From positions 434,001-498,000 of the forward strand of contig NZ_JAOCQF010000001.1 in the NCBI RefSeq assembly GCF_025380365.1: DNA of 64,000 nucleotides. Reading direction: 5' to 3'. Numbering within the stretch: the stretch's first letter is position 1; each line of letters opens with the position of its first letter. The notes beneath the pieces were generated by a model. It worked only from the letters and a program-made list of their open reading frames with translations, made no database searches and was not told where the DNA came from. Positions 21,145-30,510 of this stretch are shown here, piece after piece. Source of the DNA: Albidovulum sediminis (GTDB lineage Bacteria; Pseudomonadota; Alphaproteobacteria; Rhodobacterales; Rhodobacteraceae). Position numbers and translations under genes: made by a program.

Positions 21145-21882
21145 ATGACGACCTCCAGGGTGATCCGCGAAAAAATATGGACCAAGCTGCACGACGTGGC
21201 GAGGCCCGATACCCGGTTCCACCTGAACTTCGCCGAGGTCATCCCCGATTTCGAAGGCTCCGAGGCCGCGACCGACCGTCTGGTCGAGGACCCCGCCTAC
21301 CTCGCCAGCCGCTTCGCCTTCATCACCCCCGACAATTGCCTGAACGACCTGCGCCGGCGCATGATCGAGGCCGGAAAGCCCTTCGTGATGTCGACCTACG
21401 GCATCTACCGCGGCTTTCTCTTCCTCGACCCCGCGCGCGTGCCCGCCGGGGCCGCGCGCTATGCCTCCTGGCTCGACGGCATGGAATACTTCGGCCAGCC
21501 GATCACGCTGGCCGAGATCGCCCGGCGCGGCCGCTTCGACTATCTCGTCACCGGCGCCTCGGCGGTGTCGGTCAACGGTGTCCGCTTCGGCAAGGGGCAC
21601 GGCTTCTTCGACCTCGAATGGGGCATGTTCACCGATCTGGGTCTGGTCGACGAGACGACACCGGTCCACGCGCTCGTCCATGACGTGCAACTGGTGCAGG
21701 AACAGCTTCAGCCCTCCGAAACCGACATCCTCGTCGACAAGATCTTCACGCCGACGCGCACGCATGTCGTCGAGCGGCGGGCACGGCGCCCGCGCGGGGT
21801 GAAATGGCCGTTGCTCGACCCACGGCAGATCGCCGCCACCCCCCCGCTTCAGGAATTGCAGCGCCTTCAGGGCCTTGCCTGA
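21145..21882 (+). CDS. 5-formyltetrahydrofolate cyclo-ligase paralogue (COG0212 type)
   Basis: A 245-aa protein of the 5-FCL fold. True 5-FCL has a GxGxGYYDR nucleotide loop; here the equivalent reads RFGKGHGFFDLEWGMF, the form I know from COG0212 paralogues that do not act as cyclo-ligases. The N terminus also lacks the classic Lys/Arg substrate residues. Comparative work has linked such paralogues in plants and prokaryotes to thiamin metabolism, although their reaction is unknown. Its place as first gene ahead of a THI5/NMT1-type ABC transporter agrees with that. A role in one-carbon folate metabolism is the alternative. Confidence 0.8.
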   Translation: MTTSRVIREKIWTKLHDVARPDTRFHLNFAEVIPDFEGSEAATDRLVEDPAYLASRFAFITPDNCLNDLRRRMIEAGKPFVMSTYGIYRGFLFLDPARVPAGAARYASWLDGMEYFGQPITLAEIARRGRFDYLVTGASAVSVNGVRFGKGHGFFDLEWGMFTDLGLVDETTPVHALVHDVQLVQEQLQPSETDILVDKIFTPTRTHVVERRARRPRGVKWPLLDPRQIAATPPLQELQRLQGLA

Positions 21883-21910
21883 CCCATCCGCAACCAGAGG
21901 AGATCCCGCG

Positions 21911-22885
21911 ATGACCCTCAGACTGAACCGCCGCCACTTCCTGCAGGCCGCCGCAACCGGTGCCGCTGCCGCCTCGCTCCCCCGGCGCGCACTTGCGGCC
22001 GGCGGTCCCTTAACCATGCAGGCCGCCTGGATCAACGACGCGGAATTCGCGGGCTACTTCCTCGGGCTGGATGGCGGGCACTATGCCGCCGAGGGGCTCG
22101 ACCTGACCTATCTCTCCGGCGGTCCGGACGTGATCCCCGAAAGCACGATCATCGCGGGGCGCGCGGACCTGGCGCTGACCACGCCCGATACGACGATCAA
22201 GGCGATCGTGGAGCAGGGGGCACCCTTCCGGATCATCGGCGCGCAATACCAGAAGAACCCGATCGGGATCGTCTCGCTGGCCTCGAACCCGATCCGGGAA
22301 CCGAAGGACCTGATCGGCAAGACGCTGGCCGTGCCCCCGGTCAACGTGATCTCGGTCGAGGCGATGCTGAAGATGAACGGGCTTTCGCCGGCAGACGTCA
22401 ACATCGTGCCCTATGCCTACGACCCGACGCCGCTGGTGAAGGGCGAGATCGACGCGAGCCTCGATTTCACCACCAACGTGCCCTACACGATCAGCCAGCA
22501 GGGGGTCGAGGCGACGTCGTTCCTGCTCTATGACTTCGGCTACACGATCTACAACGACACCGTCGTCGTGACCGAGGAGGTGCTGGCCGGCAAACGCGAC
22601 CTTCTGGTGGCCTGGCTGCGCGCCTCGCGCCGGGCCTGGGCGGAAAACCTGGCCGACCCCGCGCTCTGGCCGCCGAAGTTTGCCGACACCTGGTTCAAGG
22701 GCACCGGCCGCACGATCGAGAACGAGGTCTTCTTCAACACCGCGCAGAAGCCCCTGATCGAACATCCCGACGGGATATTCGCGCTTTCGGGCGACGGGAT
22801 CGAGAAATGCCTCAGCGCGCTCGGCACGGTGGGGATCGTGGGCAGCCACGACATGTTCGACGCCTCGCTGCTTGCCGAGGTGTGA
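21911..22885 (+). CDS. ABC transporter substrate-binding protein, NMT1/THI5 type
   Basis: A 324-aa periplasmic solute-binding protein. It starts with a Tat-like signal, RLNRRHFLQAAATGAAAASLPRRALA (residues 4-29). The mature part has QAAWINDAEFAGYFLGLDGGHYAAEGLD, a pattern shared with THI5/ThiY/SsuA-type proteins that bind pyrimidine, sulfonate or nitrate-type ligands, and VIPESTIIAGRADLALTTPD. THI5-like ligands include hydroxymethylpyrimidine and formylaminopyrimidine. GGAGA precedes the ATG. The stop shares one base with the start of the ATPase (TGATG). Confidence 0.88.
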   Translation: MTLRLNRRHFLQAAATGAAAASLPRRALAAGGPLTMQAAWINDAEFAGYFLGLDGGHYAAEGLDLTYLSGGPDVIPESTIIAGRADLALTTPDTTIKAIVEQGAPFRIIGAQYQKNPIGIVSLASNPIREPKDLIGKTLAVPPVNVISVEAMLKMNGLSPADVNIVPYAYDPTPLVKGEIDASLDFTTNVPYTISQQGVEATSFLLYDFGYTIYNDTVVVTEEVLAGKRDLLVAWLRASRRAWAENLADPALWPPKFADTWFKGTGRTIENEVFFNTAQKPLIEHPDGIFALSGDGIEKCLSALGTVGIVGSHDMFDASLLAEV

Positions 22886-23655
22886 TGGCCGCCCCGGACG
22901 GGATCGTGCTTGAAGGGGTCTCGAAGACCTTCCGCGGACGCGGCAAGGTGGTCGAGGCCCTGCGCGATGTCAGCCTGGCCTGCCCCTCGGGGTCGTTCAC
23001 CGCGATCATCGGGCCTTCGGGCTGCGGCAAGTCCACGGTCATGCGCATCGCGCTCGGGCTCGAAACCGCCGACAGCGGTAGCGTGCGCATCGCCGGCGAG
23101 GCTCCGATGGAGGCGGCGCGCGCCGGCATCACCGGCGTCGCCTTCCAGGACGCGGCGCTGCTGCCCTGGCGCAGCGTCCGGCGCAACGTCGAGGTCCCGC
23201 TCGAGGTGCTGCGCCGGCGGCCCTCCGACCATGCCGCCGAGGTGGCGGCGATGATCGGTCTGGTCGGCCTTGGCGGGTTCGAGAACTCGCTTCCCGGAGA
23301 GCTGTCGGGGGGCATGCGCCAGCGCGTCGCCATCGCGCGCGCGCTGGTCACCCATCCGCAGGTCCTGTTCATGGACGAGCCCTTCGGCGCGCTCGACCAG
23401 ATCCTGCGCCGGCAGATGAATGTCGAGTTGCAGCGGATCTGGGCCGAGACGGGTTCGACGGCACTCCTCGTCACGCACGGCATCGACGAGGCCGTGTTCC
23501 TCGCCGACCGTGTCGTCGTCATGCATGCCGCGCCCGGCCGGGTGGTCGAGGTCATCGACGTGCCGTTCGAACGCCCGCGGCGGCCGCCGCTCTTTTCCGA
23601 CCCGGCCTTCCACCGGGTCTGCGATCATATCGCCGAGGTGCTGCATGGCGGCTGA
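22885..23655 (+). CDS. ABC transporter ATP-binding protein
   Basis: A 256-aa ATPase of the nitrate/sulfonate/taurine/THI5 group. Walker A is GPSGCGKST, the Q loop lies in GVAFQDAALLPWRS, the signature is LSGGMRQRVAIARAL and Walker B is LFMDEPFGALD with the H loop in VTHGIDEAVFLADR. It powers the adjacent double permease. Translation is coupled on both sides, TGATG with the binding protein and an 11-base overlap with the permease. Confidence 0.93.
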   Translation: MAAPDGIVLEGVSKTFRGRGKVVEALRDVSLACPSGSFTAIIGPSGCGKSTVMRIALGLETADSGSVRIAGEAPMEAARAGITGVAFQDAALLPWRSVRRNVEVPLEVLRRRPSDHAAEVAAMIGLVGLGGFENSLPGELSGGMRQRVAIARALVTHPQVLFMDEPFGALDQILRRQMNVELQRIWAETGSTALLVTHGIDEAVFLADRVVVMHAAPGRVVEVIDVPFERPRRPPLFSDPAFHRVCDHIAEVLHGG

Positions 23656-25216
23656 TCGCGGCAGCGGCTGGCGCGGCCTGCGGGTGGCGATCCTGATCCT
23701 CGCGCTGTGGGAGGTGGCCGGCCGGTTCGACCTGGTGGCGGGCGGCGCGCTGCCCTCGGTCGGAGAGATCCTGGTCCGGCTCTGGCAGGACCGCGCCGAC
23801 TACCCGCTGCATGTCTGGGCCACACTCTACGCCTCGGCCGCGGGCTTCGTCCTCGGCAATCTGGCCGGCGTCGCCGCCGGGGTGGTGTTCGCGCTTTCGA
23901 CCACCGCGCTGCGCATCTTTCGCGGCGTCAACATCGCCATCTTCGCGCTGCCGCCCATCGCCATCGCGCCGATCCTCGTGCTGACGCTTCCGGGCATGGC
24001 GCCGCGCGTCGCGCTGGCCGCGCTCGGGGTCTATTTCGTCACCATGACGGCGACGGTTGTCGGCATCTCCCAGGCCGACAGCCGGGCCGCCGACCTTGTC
24101 CGCGCCTACGGCGGCAGCCGCCGGGACGTGCTGCGCCTCGTGGAGTTTCGCGGCGCCCTGCCGGTCATCCTCGCGGGGCTGCGCATCGCGGCGCCGAACG
24201 CCGTCCTCGGCGCCATCCTTGCCGAGTTCGGCGGCGGCGGGCGCTGGGGGCTTGGCACCTATCTGCTCGGCTCGCTCGGGCGGGGCGAGCCTGACCGCCT
24301 CTGGGGGATCGGCGTGATCGCGACGCTGATCGCGGGGCTGAGCTATGCGGCCTTCGCGCTGCTGTCGCGGCGCTTCCTCGGATCGGCCCGCGCGGTGACA
24401 CTGAACACCGCCGTGCCGGCCGCGCAGCCCGACCGCGGCCCGCTTGCACGGCGGATCGTGATGTCGCTCGCGACCGTCGCGCTGCCGTTCTTCCTCTGGT
24501 GGGTCTTCATCAAGGCGACCGGCGTGCCGGACCTGATCGCCAAGACCCCCGCGGCGGTGGTGGACTATCTTTTCTTCTCGCCTGCCGCCGGTGCGGCGCA
24601 GGAACGGCTCTGGGCGGCGATGGCCCAGACGCTGCCGATCACCTTCCTCGGTATGGTGGCGGGGCTGTCGTTCGCCTTCATCCTTGCCATCCTGTCGCGG
24701 CTTGCCCCGCGCGCGATCGAGGCCTTCATGCCGGTGGCGCTCGTCACCCAGACCATGCCGCTGGTCGCGCTGACGCCGCTGCTTGTCCTCATCCTCGGGC
24801 GCGGAACCTCGCTGACCCTCTGGGTCACCATCTCCGTCACCTTCTTTCCCGCCTTCGTGACGCTGGCCCAGGGGATCGCCCTTGTCCCCCGAAGCGCCGA
24901 GGAATTGCCGCGCGTCTACGGTGCCAGCCGCTGGACCGAAATGCGGATGGTGACCATCCCCGCCTCGCTGCCCTACCTGTTCGCGGCGACCCGGCTGACG
25001 GTGCCGCGCGCCCTTCTGGGGGTGATGATCGCGGAATGGCTGGCGACCGGCAGGGGGCTTGGCAACCTGCTGAACCAATCGCGCGGCTATCTGGACTATG
25101 CGATGATCTGGACCGTGGCCGCGGTGTCGGTCGGCCTCGCGGTGCTGTTCTACCAGGCCGTCGTGATGGTGGAGCGGCGCGTTCTCGGGCGGCTGGGCAT
25201 GACCACGGCCGAATAG
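23645..25216 (+). CDS. fused double ABC transporter permease
   Basis: A 523-aa membrane protein that contains two complete BPD_transp_1 (binding-protein-dependent permease) modules in tandem. The first half has its EAA-type loop at DLVRAYGGSRRDVLRLVEF, the second at ELPRVYGASRWTEMRMVTIP; each is followed by the usual last two helices. A short linker of about 25 residues containing TAVPAAQPDRG joins them. Transporters of this family normally use a homodimer of one single-module permease of about 260 aa, so this is a fused heterodimer. The ATG at 23645 overlaps the ATPase gene. Confidence 0.9.
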   Translation: MAADRGSGWRGLRVAILILALWEVAGRFDLVAGGALPSVGEILVRLWQDRADYPLHVWATLYASAAGFVLGNLAGVAAGVVFALSTTALRIFRGVNIAIFALPPIAIAPILVLTLPGMAPRVALAALGVYFVTMTATVVGISQADSRAADLVRAYGGSRRDVLRLVEFRGALPVILAGLRIAAPNAVLGAILAEFGGGGRWGLGTYLLGSLGRGEPDRLWGIGVIATLIAGLSYAAFALLSRRFLGSARAVTLNTAVPAAQPDRGPLARRIVMSLATVALPFFLWWVFIKATGVPDLIAKTPAAVVDYLFFSPAAGAAQERLWAAMAQTLPITFLGMVAGLSFAFILAILSRLAPRAIEAFMPVALVTQTMPLVALTPLLVLILGRGTSLTLWVTISVTFFPAFVTLAQGIALVPRSAEELPRVYGASRWTEMRMVTIPASLPYLFAATRLTVPRALLGVMIAEWLATGRGLGNLLNQSRGYLDYAMIWTVAAVSVGLAVLFYQAVVMVERRVLGRLGMTTAE

Positions 25217-25323
25217 CGCCGCCGTCCCGCCGGCCTCTGCGCCCCTTTATCGCCTATCCCTTTGGGGGAATATGGCCGCCGCCGCCGCTCTGCTATTCCG
25301 TCCCGGACACGAGGGAGGACAGA

Positions 25324-26205
25324 ATGCGCGAAGTGACCTTTGCCGCGACCCAGATGGCCTGCACATGGGACGCCGATGAAACCCTGGAACGGGCCGAGGC
25401 GCTGGTCCTCAGGGCCGCCGGGGCAGGGGCCCAGGTGATCCTGCTGCAGGAACTGTTCCAGACCCCCTACTTCTGCCTCGAGATCGACGCGCGCCACCTC
25501 GACCTGGCGAGGACTCTGGAAGAGGACCGCGCCGTCGGCCATTTCCGCGCGTTGGCGCGGCGGCTGGGCGTCGTCCTGCCGATCTCCTTCTTCGAACGTG
25601 CGGGGCTCGCGCACTACAACACGCTGGCCATGATCGACGCAGATGGCGAGATCCTCGGCACCTACCGCAAGACCCATATCCCGCAGGCGGCGGGGTATGA
25701 GGAGAAGTATTACTTCACCCCCGGCGATACCGGCTTCAAGGTCTTCCAGACCCGCTTCGGCCGGATCGGCTGCGGCATCTGCTGGGACCAGTGGTTCCCC
25801 GAAACCGCGCGCGCGCTGGCGCTGATGGGGGCCGAGGCGCTCTTGTTCCCCACCGCCATCGGGTCGGAGCCGCAATATCCCGACCTCGACAGCGCGGGCC
25901 ACTGGCAGCGCGCGATGCAGGGCCACGCGGCGGCCAACATCCTGCCGGTCGTCGCCTCGAACCGGATCGGCGTGGAACGCGACGGCCGGACCGAGATGAC
26001 TTTCTACGGCTCCTCCTTCATCGCCGACCATACCGGCGCGATGGTGGCCGAGGCGGGGCGCGAGGAGGAGGCGGTGCTGACCGCGCGCTTCGACCTGGAC
26101 GAAATCGCGCGCTACCGCCGTGCCTGGGGCGTCTTCCGCGACCGCCGGCCCGACATGTACGGCGCGCTTCAGACCATGGACGGGGTCAACCGCGTGATCG
26201 GCTGA
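25324..26205 (+). CDS. carbon-nitrogen hydrolase, N-carbamoylputrescine amidase-like
   Basis: A 293-aa nitrilase-superfamily enzyme with the Glu-Lys-Cys triad: Glu in LLQELFQTPYFC, Lys in TYRKTHIPQAAGYEEKYYF, Cys in CGICWDQWFPE. These and GDTGFKVFQTRFG are close to plant and Pseudomonas N-carbamoylputrescine amidase (AguB), which converts N-carbamoylputrescine to putrescine. No agmatine deiminase is nearby. In a thiamin or pyrimidine uptake locus an amidase acting on a formylated or carbamoylated pyrimidine is an alternative. It is 107 bp after the permease; a small promoter could lie there. Confidence 0.85.
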   Translation: MREVTFAATQMACTWDADETLERAEALVLRAAGAGAQVILLQELFQTPYFCLEIDARHLDLARTLEEDRAVGHFRALARRLGVVLPISFFERAGLAHYNTLAMIDADGEILGTYRKTHIPQAAGYEEKYYFTPGDTGFKVFQTRFGRIGCGICWDQWFPETARALALMGAEALLFPTAIGSEPQYPDLDSAGHWQRAMQGHAAANILPVVASNRIGVERDGRTEMTFYGSSFIADHTGAMVAEAGREEEAVLTARFDLDEIARYRRAWGVFRDRRPDMYGALQTMDGVNRVIG

Positions 26206-26214
26206 CCCGCGCGG

Positions 26215-27363
26215 TCAGTCGCGCGCCAGCACCGGCGCGGGCCGGTAGCGGCCGGCCAGATGCGCGGGCGCGCGCGCCTCAAGCTCGGCAAGCGTGGAGC
26301 GGATCGCGGGCGCACCGTGGCGGGCCAGCGCCTCGAACGGCCCGTGCGGGAAGTTCAGGCCCAGCCGCATCGCGGTGTCGATCCCCTCGGCCGTCACCCC
26401 GCCCTCGGCCAGTAGCCAGCCCGCCTCGTTGATCAGCGCCGCCTCGATCCGGCGCACGATCGCCGCCGCATCCCCGGGCGCATCCCCGGGCGCATCCTCG
26501 GGTGCGGGACCGGGGGCGGCGGGAAAGACGAATCCGCGCCCGGCCTTGCGCCCGAGCGCGCCCGAGGCGACCTGCGCCCTGAGGGCTGCAAAGACGTGAT
26601 AGCGCGGATGCCCGCCCATCGCCGCCGAAAGCCCCTCGGTCGCGGCCAGGTTCACGTCCGCGCCGACAAGGTCGATGAGCGAGAAGGGCCCCAGCCGGTA
26701 GCCCGCCGCGACCATCGCCGCGTCGACCGCGGCCGCCGTCCGGCCCTCCTCCAGCAGCGCCAGCGCCTCGCCGTAGAAGGGGCGCGCGCAGCGGTTGACG
26801 ATGAAGCCGGGGCGGTCGGGGCAGGCGATTACGGTCTTGCCCGCGGCCTCCGCCAGCGCCCGTCCGAGCGCCAGCGCCGAGGGATCGCTGCCCGCGTGAC
26901 CGGCAAGCTCGACCAGCTTCATCGCCGGGGCGGGGTTGAAGAAGTGGAGCGCGATCAGCCGGCCCGGCCGTGCCAGCCCTTCGGCCACGCCCGCGAGGGG
27001 CAGGGACGAGGTGTTGGTGGCCAGAACCGCGTCCGCCGCCAGCCCCGGCTCGATCCGCGCGAACAGCGCGCGCTTGGCCGCCATGTCCTCGACGATTGCC
27101 TCTATCGCCAGCGTCGATCCGGCCAGATCCTCGGGCACCGCCACGATCCGCAGCCGCGCGAGTGTCGCGTCGCGCGCCTCGGGCGAAAGCTTGCCTGCCG
27201 CCACCCGCGCGTCGAGTGCGGCGGCCATTCGGGCCGGGGCGCTGTCGCGCGCCGGGGCGTGGGCGTCGGTCGCCGCGACCGGAAAGCCCGCCGCCGCGAA
27301 GACCTGCGCGATGCCCAGGCCCATCGTGCCCAGCCCCGCGACTGCGATCTGCGCTGTCTCCAT
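26215..27363 (-). CDS. 3-hydroxyacyl-CoA dehydrogenase
   Basis: A 382-aa NAD-dependent dehydrogenase of the single-domain FadB C-terminal type. The NAD loop is IAVAGLGTMGLGIAQVFAAAG; the catalytic part shows ATNTSSLPLAG, LHFFNPAPAMKLVE (catalytic His and Asn region) and DRPGFIVNRCARPFYGEAL. It oxidises a 3-hydroxyacyl-CoA to 3-ketoacyl-CoA. It is divergent from the 2-aminobenzoyl-CoA operon across a 127-bp space with tandem palindromes, which suggests that both are regulated together and that this enzyme acts late in that pathway. A 12-bp direct repeat (positions about 26467-26503) codes for the odd APGDAPGDA stretch. Confidence 0.9.
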   Translation of the reverse strand: METAQIAVAGLGTMGLGIAQVFAAAGFPVAATDAHAPARDSAPARMAAALDARVAAGKLSPEARDATLARLRIVAVPEDLAGSTLAIEAIVEDMAAKRALFARIEPGLAADAVLATNTSSLPLAGVAEGLARPGRLIALHFFNPAPAMKLVELAGHAGSDPSALALGRALAEAAGKTVIACPDRPGFIVNRCARPFYGEALALLEEGRTAAAVDAAMVAAGYRLGPFSLIDLVGADVNLAATEGLSAAMGGHPRYHVFAALRAQVASGALGRKAGRGFVFPAAPGPAPEDAPGDAPGDAAAIVRRIEAALINEAGWLLAEGGVTAEGIDTAMRLGLNFPHGPFEALARHGAPAIRSTLAELEARAPAHLAGRYRPAPVLARD

Positions 27364-27410
27364 CGCCCGTCCCCTGCCGACCTGCCGCCCATGATGGCCT
27401 GCGGGACAGA

Positions 27411-27442
27411 AATTTCAAGCTGGAAATTTCAAGCTTGAAATT
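27411..27442. promoter_or_regulatory. two overlapping 18-bp palindromic operators
   Basis: AATTTCAAGCTTGAAATT at 27425-27442 is a perfect palindrome. AATTTCAAGCTGGAAATT at 27411-27428 is the same site with a single change and overlaps it by four bases. The pair sits between the divergent starts of the 3-hydroxyacyl-CoA dehydrogenase (27363) and the monooxygenase (27491). The symmetry and length fit a winged-helix MarR dimer, and a MarR gene lies third in the operon. Confidence 0.8.
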
Positions 27443-27490
27443 ATTTCCGACCGGTGCCAGTCTGATGGCAGGGCATGAGGGAGGCGGCGG

Positions 27491-29773
27491 ATGAAGGTTC
27501 TGTGTCTCGGGGGCGGGCCGGCGGGCCTTTACTTCGCGATCTCGATGAAGCTGCGCGACCCCGCCCATCAGGTCACCGTTCTGGAACGCAACCGCGCCAA
27601 TGATACCTTCGGCTGGGGCGTGGTCCTGTCCGACGACGCGCTGTCGCGGATGCAGAAGAACGACCCGAAATCGACCGACGCGATCCGCAGCCATTTCGCC
27701 TACTGGGACGACATCGCGGTTGTCCACGACGGCCACCGCACCGTGTCGGGCGGCCACGGCTTTGCCGGGATCGGGCGCCGGCAGATGCTGATCCTGCTCC
27801 AGGACCGCGCACGCGAACTGGGCGTCGACCTGCGCTTCGAGACCGAGTTCGAAAGCGCGGAGACCTACCGCAAGGATTACGACCTTGTCGTCGCCTCCGA
27901 CGGCATCAATTCCCGCGTCCGCAAGGAATACGAAGGCACCTTCCGCCCCGACATCGATGTGCGCCGCTGCAAGTTCGTCTGGCTCGGCACCCACCAGAAA
28001 TTCGACGACGCCTTCACCTTCATCTTCGAAAAGACCGAACACGGCTGGGTCTGGGCGCATGTCTACCAGTTCGACGCCACCACCGCGACCTTCATCGTCG
28101 AATGCCTGCCCGAGACCTGGGACCGCTGGGGGTTCGAGCGGATGTCGAAGGAGGAAACGGTCGAGACCTGCCGCAGGATCTTCGCGCGTCACCTGGGCGG
28201 GCATGACCTGATGTCGAACGCCGCCCACCTGCGCGGCTCGGCCGTCTGGATGCAGTTTCCGCGCGTCATCTGCGAACGCTGGTACACCGGCAATGTCGTC
28301 CTGATGGGGGACGCGGCGGCGACCGGGCATTTCTCCATCGGCTCGGGCTCTCGCCTCGCCTTCGACAGCGCCATCGCGCTGGCAGACTACCTGCACAGCG
28401 AACCCACCCTGGAGGCCGCCTTCGAACGCTACCAGGAGGAGCGGCGGACCGAGGTGCTGCGCCTCCAGTCGGCCGCGCGCAACAGCCTCGAATGGTTCGA
28501 GGAGGTGGAGCGCTATCTGGACCTGCCGCCTGCCCAGTTCGCCTATTCGCTCCTGACCCGCAGCCAGCGGATCAGCCATGAGAACCTGCGCCTGCGCGAC
28601 CCCGAATGGCTGCGCGGCGCCGAGGACTGGTTTCAGGAACAGGCCGGCGGCACGCCCGGACGCGCGCCGATGTTCGCACCCTTCCGGCTGCGCGACATGG
28701 CGCTCAAGAACCGCGTCGTCGTCTCGCCCATGGCGCAGTACAAGGCCGTGGACGGCTGCCCGACCGACTGGCACTTCGTCCACTACGCCGAACGCGCCAA
28801 GGGGGGCGCGGGGCTCGTCTATGTCGAGATGACCTGTGTCAGCCCCGAGGGGCGGATCACGCCGGGCTGCCCCGGCCTTTACGCGCCCGAACATGAGGCC
28901 GCCTGGACCCGGCTTGTCGATTTCGTGTACCGGGAGACGACGGCGAAGATCTGCTGCCAGATCGGTCACGCGGGCCGCAAGGCCTCCGTTCAGGTCCCGT
29001 GGGCGGATGACGAGATGCCGCTGGCGGAGGGGTGGGAGGTCATCGGCCCCTCGGCCCTGCCGTGGTCGCCCGCCCACCCGGTGCCGCGGGAAATGACGCA
29101 GGCAGACCTGGACCGTGTGCGCGACGAATTCGTGCGGGCAACCGAAATGGCCGCGCGGGCGGGCTTCGACATGATCGAACTGCATGCCGCGCACGGCTAC
29201 CTGATCTCCAGCTTCATCAGCCCGCTGTCGAACCGGCGCACCGACGCCTACGGCGGCAGCCTGGAAAACCGCATGCGCTGGCCCCTGGAGGTGCTGGGCG
29301 CCATGCGCCGCACCTGGGGTGAGGCAAGGCCCCTGTCGGTCAGGATTTCCGCCAACGACTGGGTGGGCGATGAAGGCGTGACCCCGGCCGAGGCGGTGCA
29401 GATCGCGCGGATGTTCGCCGCGGCGGGGGCCGACATCATCGACGTCAGCGCCGGCCAGACCTCGCCCAAGGCAAGGCCGGTCTACGGGCGCATGTTCCAG
29501 ACCCCGTTCTCCGACCGCATCCGCAACGAGGCGGGGCTGGCGACGATGGCGGTGGGCAACATCACCGAGGTCGATCACGTGAACTCCATCCTGCTCGCCG
29601 GCCGGGCCGACCTCGTCTGCCTGGCCCGCCCGCATCTGGCGGACCCCTACTGGATGCTGCACGCGGCGGTGGAGATGGGGGATACGGCCGAGGCCTGGCC
29701 GGTGCCCTATCACCGCGGCCGTGACCAGGCGCGGCGGCTGAGGGAAAAGACGGTGGAGGCGATCCGGGCATGA
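27491..29773 (+). CDS. abmA: 2-aminobenzoyl-CoA monooxygenase/reductase
   Basis: A 760-aa fused flavoenzyme. Residues 1-380 form an FAD monooxygenase of the salicylate-hydroxylase type (dinucleotide loop [16 protein letters not shown]; second FAD motif [15 protein letters not shown]). Residues about 395-740 form an old-yellow-enzyme (NADH:flavin oxidoreductase) domain with the active-site His in [13 protein letters not shown] and the [15 protein letters not shown] signature. This two-part layout is that of 2-aminobenzoyl-CoA monooxygenase/reductase, which hydroxylates and then reduces the ring of anthraniloyl-CoA. Annotation as salicylyl-CoA 5-hydroxylase is the main alternative, but the aminobenzoate-CoA ligase in the operon favours aminobenzoate. 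GAGGGAGGCGG precedes the ATG. Confidence 0.9.
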   Translation: MKVLCLGGGPAGLYFAISMKLRDPAHQVTVLERNRANDTFGWGVVLSDDALSRMQKNDPKSTDAIRSHFAYWDDIAVVHDGHRTVSGGHGFAGIGRRQMLILLQDRARELGVDLRFETEFESAETYRKDYDLVVASDGINSRVRKEYEGTFRPDIDVRRCKFVWLGTHQKFDDAFTFIFEKTEHGWVWAHVYQFDATTATFIVECLPETWDRWGFERMSKEETVETCRRIFARHLGGHDLMSNAAHLRGSAVWMQFPRVICERWYTGNVVLMGDAAATGHFSIGSGSRLAFDSAIALADYLHSEPTLEAAFERYQEERRTEVLRLQSAARNSLEWFEEVERYLDLPPAQFAYSLLTRSQRISHENLRLRDPEWLRGAEDWFQEQAGGTPGRAPMFAPFRLRDMALKNRVVVSPMAQYKAVDGCPTDWHFVHYAERAKGGAGLVYVEMTCVSPEGRITPGCPGLYAPEHEAAWTRLVDFVYRETTAKICCQIGHAGRKASVQVPWADDEMPLAEGWEVIGPSALPWSPAHPVPREMTQADLDRVRDEFVRATEMAARAGFDMIELHAAHGYLISSFISPLSNRRTDAYGGSLENRMRWPLEVLGAMRRTWGEARPLSVRISANDWVGDEGVTPAEAVQIARMFAAAGADIIDVSAGQTSPKARPVYGRMFQTPFSDRIRNEAGLATMAVGNITEVDHVNSILLAGRADLVCLARPHLADPYWMLHAAVEMGDTAEAWPVPYHRGRDQARRLREKTVEAIRA

Positions 29774-30510
29774 CGCTGGCGGGAAAGCGCGTTCTCATCA
29801 CCGGCGGCGGCGCCGGCGCGGGGGCGGACCTGGCACTCGGTTTCGCCCGTGCGGGCGCCGAGGTCGTGATCACCGGGCGGCGGGCCGATGCGCTGAAGGC
29901 CACGGCGGCGCTCTACGAGGGGATGCGCTGGGTGCAGGGCGACGTCACCGACGAAGCCTCGGTGCGGGCGATGTTCGCCGAGGCCGGGCCCTGCCAGATC
30001 GTGATCGCCAACGCCGGCGCGGCCGACAGCGGGGTGATGGCGAAGACGACGCTCGACCAGTGGAACGCGATGATCGCGGTCAACCTGACCGGCGCGTTCC
30101 TGACGCTCCGCGAGGGGCTGCGCCAGATCGACGGCTGGGGGCGCCTGATCGCCATTGCCTCCACTGCGGGGCTGAAAGGTTACGCGAAGGTCGCGCCCTA
30201 TGCCGCTGCGAAACATGGCGTTATCGGGATTGTCCGCTCGCTCGCGCTGGAAATCGCGCGCACGCCGGTCACGGTGAACGCGATCTGCCCCGGATTCCTC
30301 GACACGCCGATGACCGACCACTCGGTCGCGGTCATCGCGGCGAAGACCGGCCGCAGCCCTGCCGAGGCGCGCGCGGCGCTTGAGGCGATGAGCCCGCAGA
30401 ACCGGCTGATCCGCCCGGCGGAGGTTACCGCCTGCGCGCTCTGGCTTTGTGCGGCGGGGTCGGAGGGGGTGAACGGCCAGGCCATCCCGATCAACGGGGG
30501 CGAGGCATGA
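29770..30510 (+). CDS. SDR family oxidoreductase
   Basis: Short-chain dehydrogenase of 246 aa. The cofactor loop is [17 protein letters not shown]; the structural motif is IANAGAAD; the catalytic residues are Ser in IAIASTAGL and Tyr-Lys in PYAAAKHGV. It begins in the stop of the monooxygenase gene (ATGA). In this pathway it could reduce or oxidise the cyclic keto-acyl-CoA product made by the monooxygenase/reductase. The lack of an Asp after the glycine-rich loop at the end of the second strand (VITGRRAD) suggests NADP(H). Confidence 0.88.
   Translation: MTLAGKRVLITGGGAGAGADLALGFARAGAEVVITGRRADALKATAALYEGMRWVQGDVTDEASVRAMFAEAGPCQIVIANAGAADSGVMAKTTLDQWNAMIAVNLTGAFLTLREGLRQIDGWGRLIAIASTAGLKGYAKVAPYAAAKHGVIGIVRSLALEIARTPVTVNAICPGFLDTPMTDHSVAVIAAKTGRSPAEARAALEAMSPQNRLIRPAEVTACALWLCAAGSEGVNGQAIPINGGEA

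Noticed and set aside
23552-25078. Minus-strand frame of 508 codons opposite the double permease
   Set aside because: Low-complexity Arg/Asp/Gln/His composition; the opposite strand has the full ABC permease signals.
26279-29713. Minus-strand open frame of 1144 codons opposite the monooxygenase gene
   Set aside because: It is antisense to abmA and runs into the wrong frame of the dehydrogenase gene; an effect of high GC at third positions.
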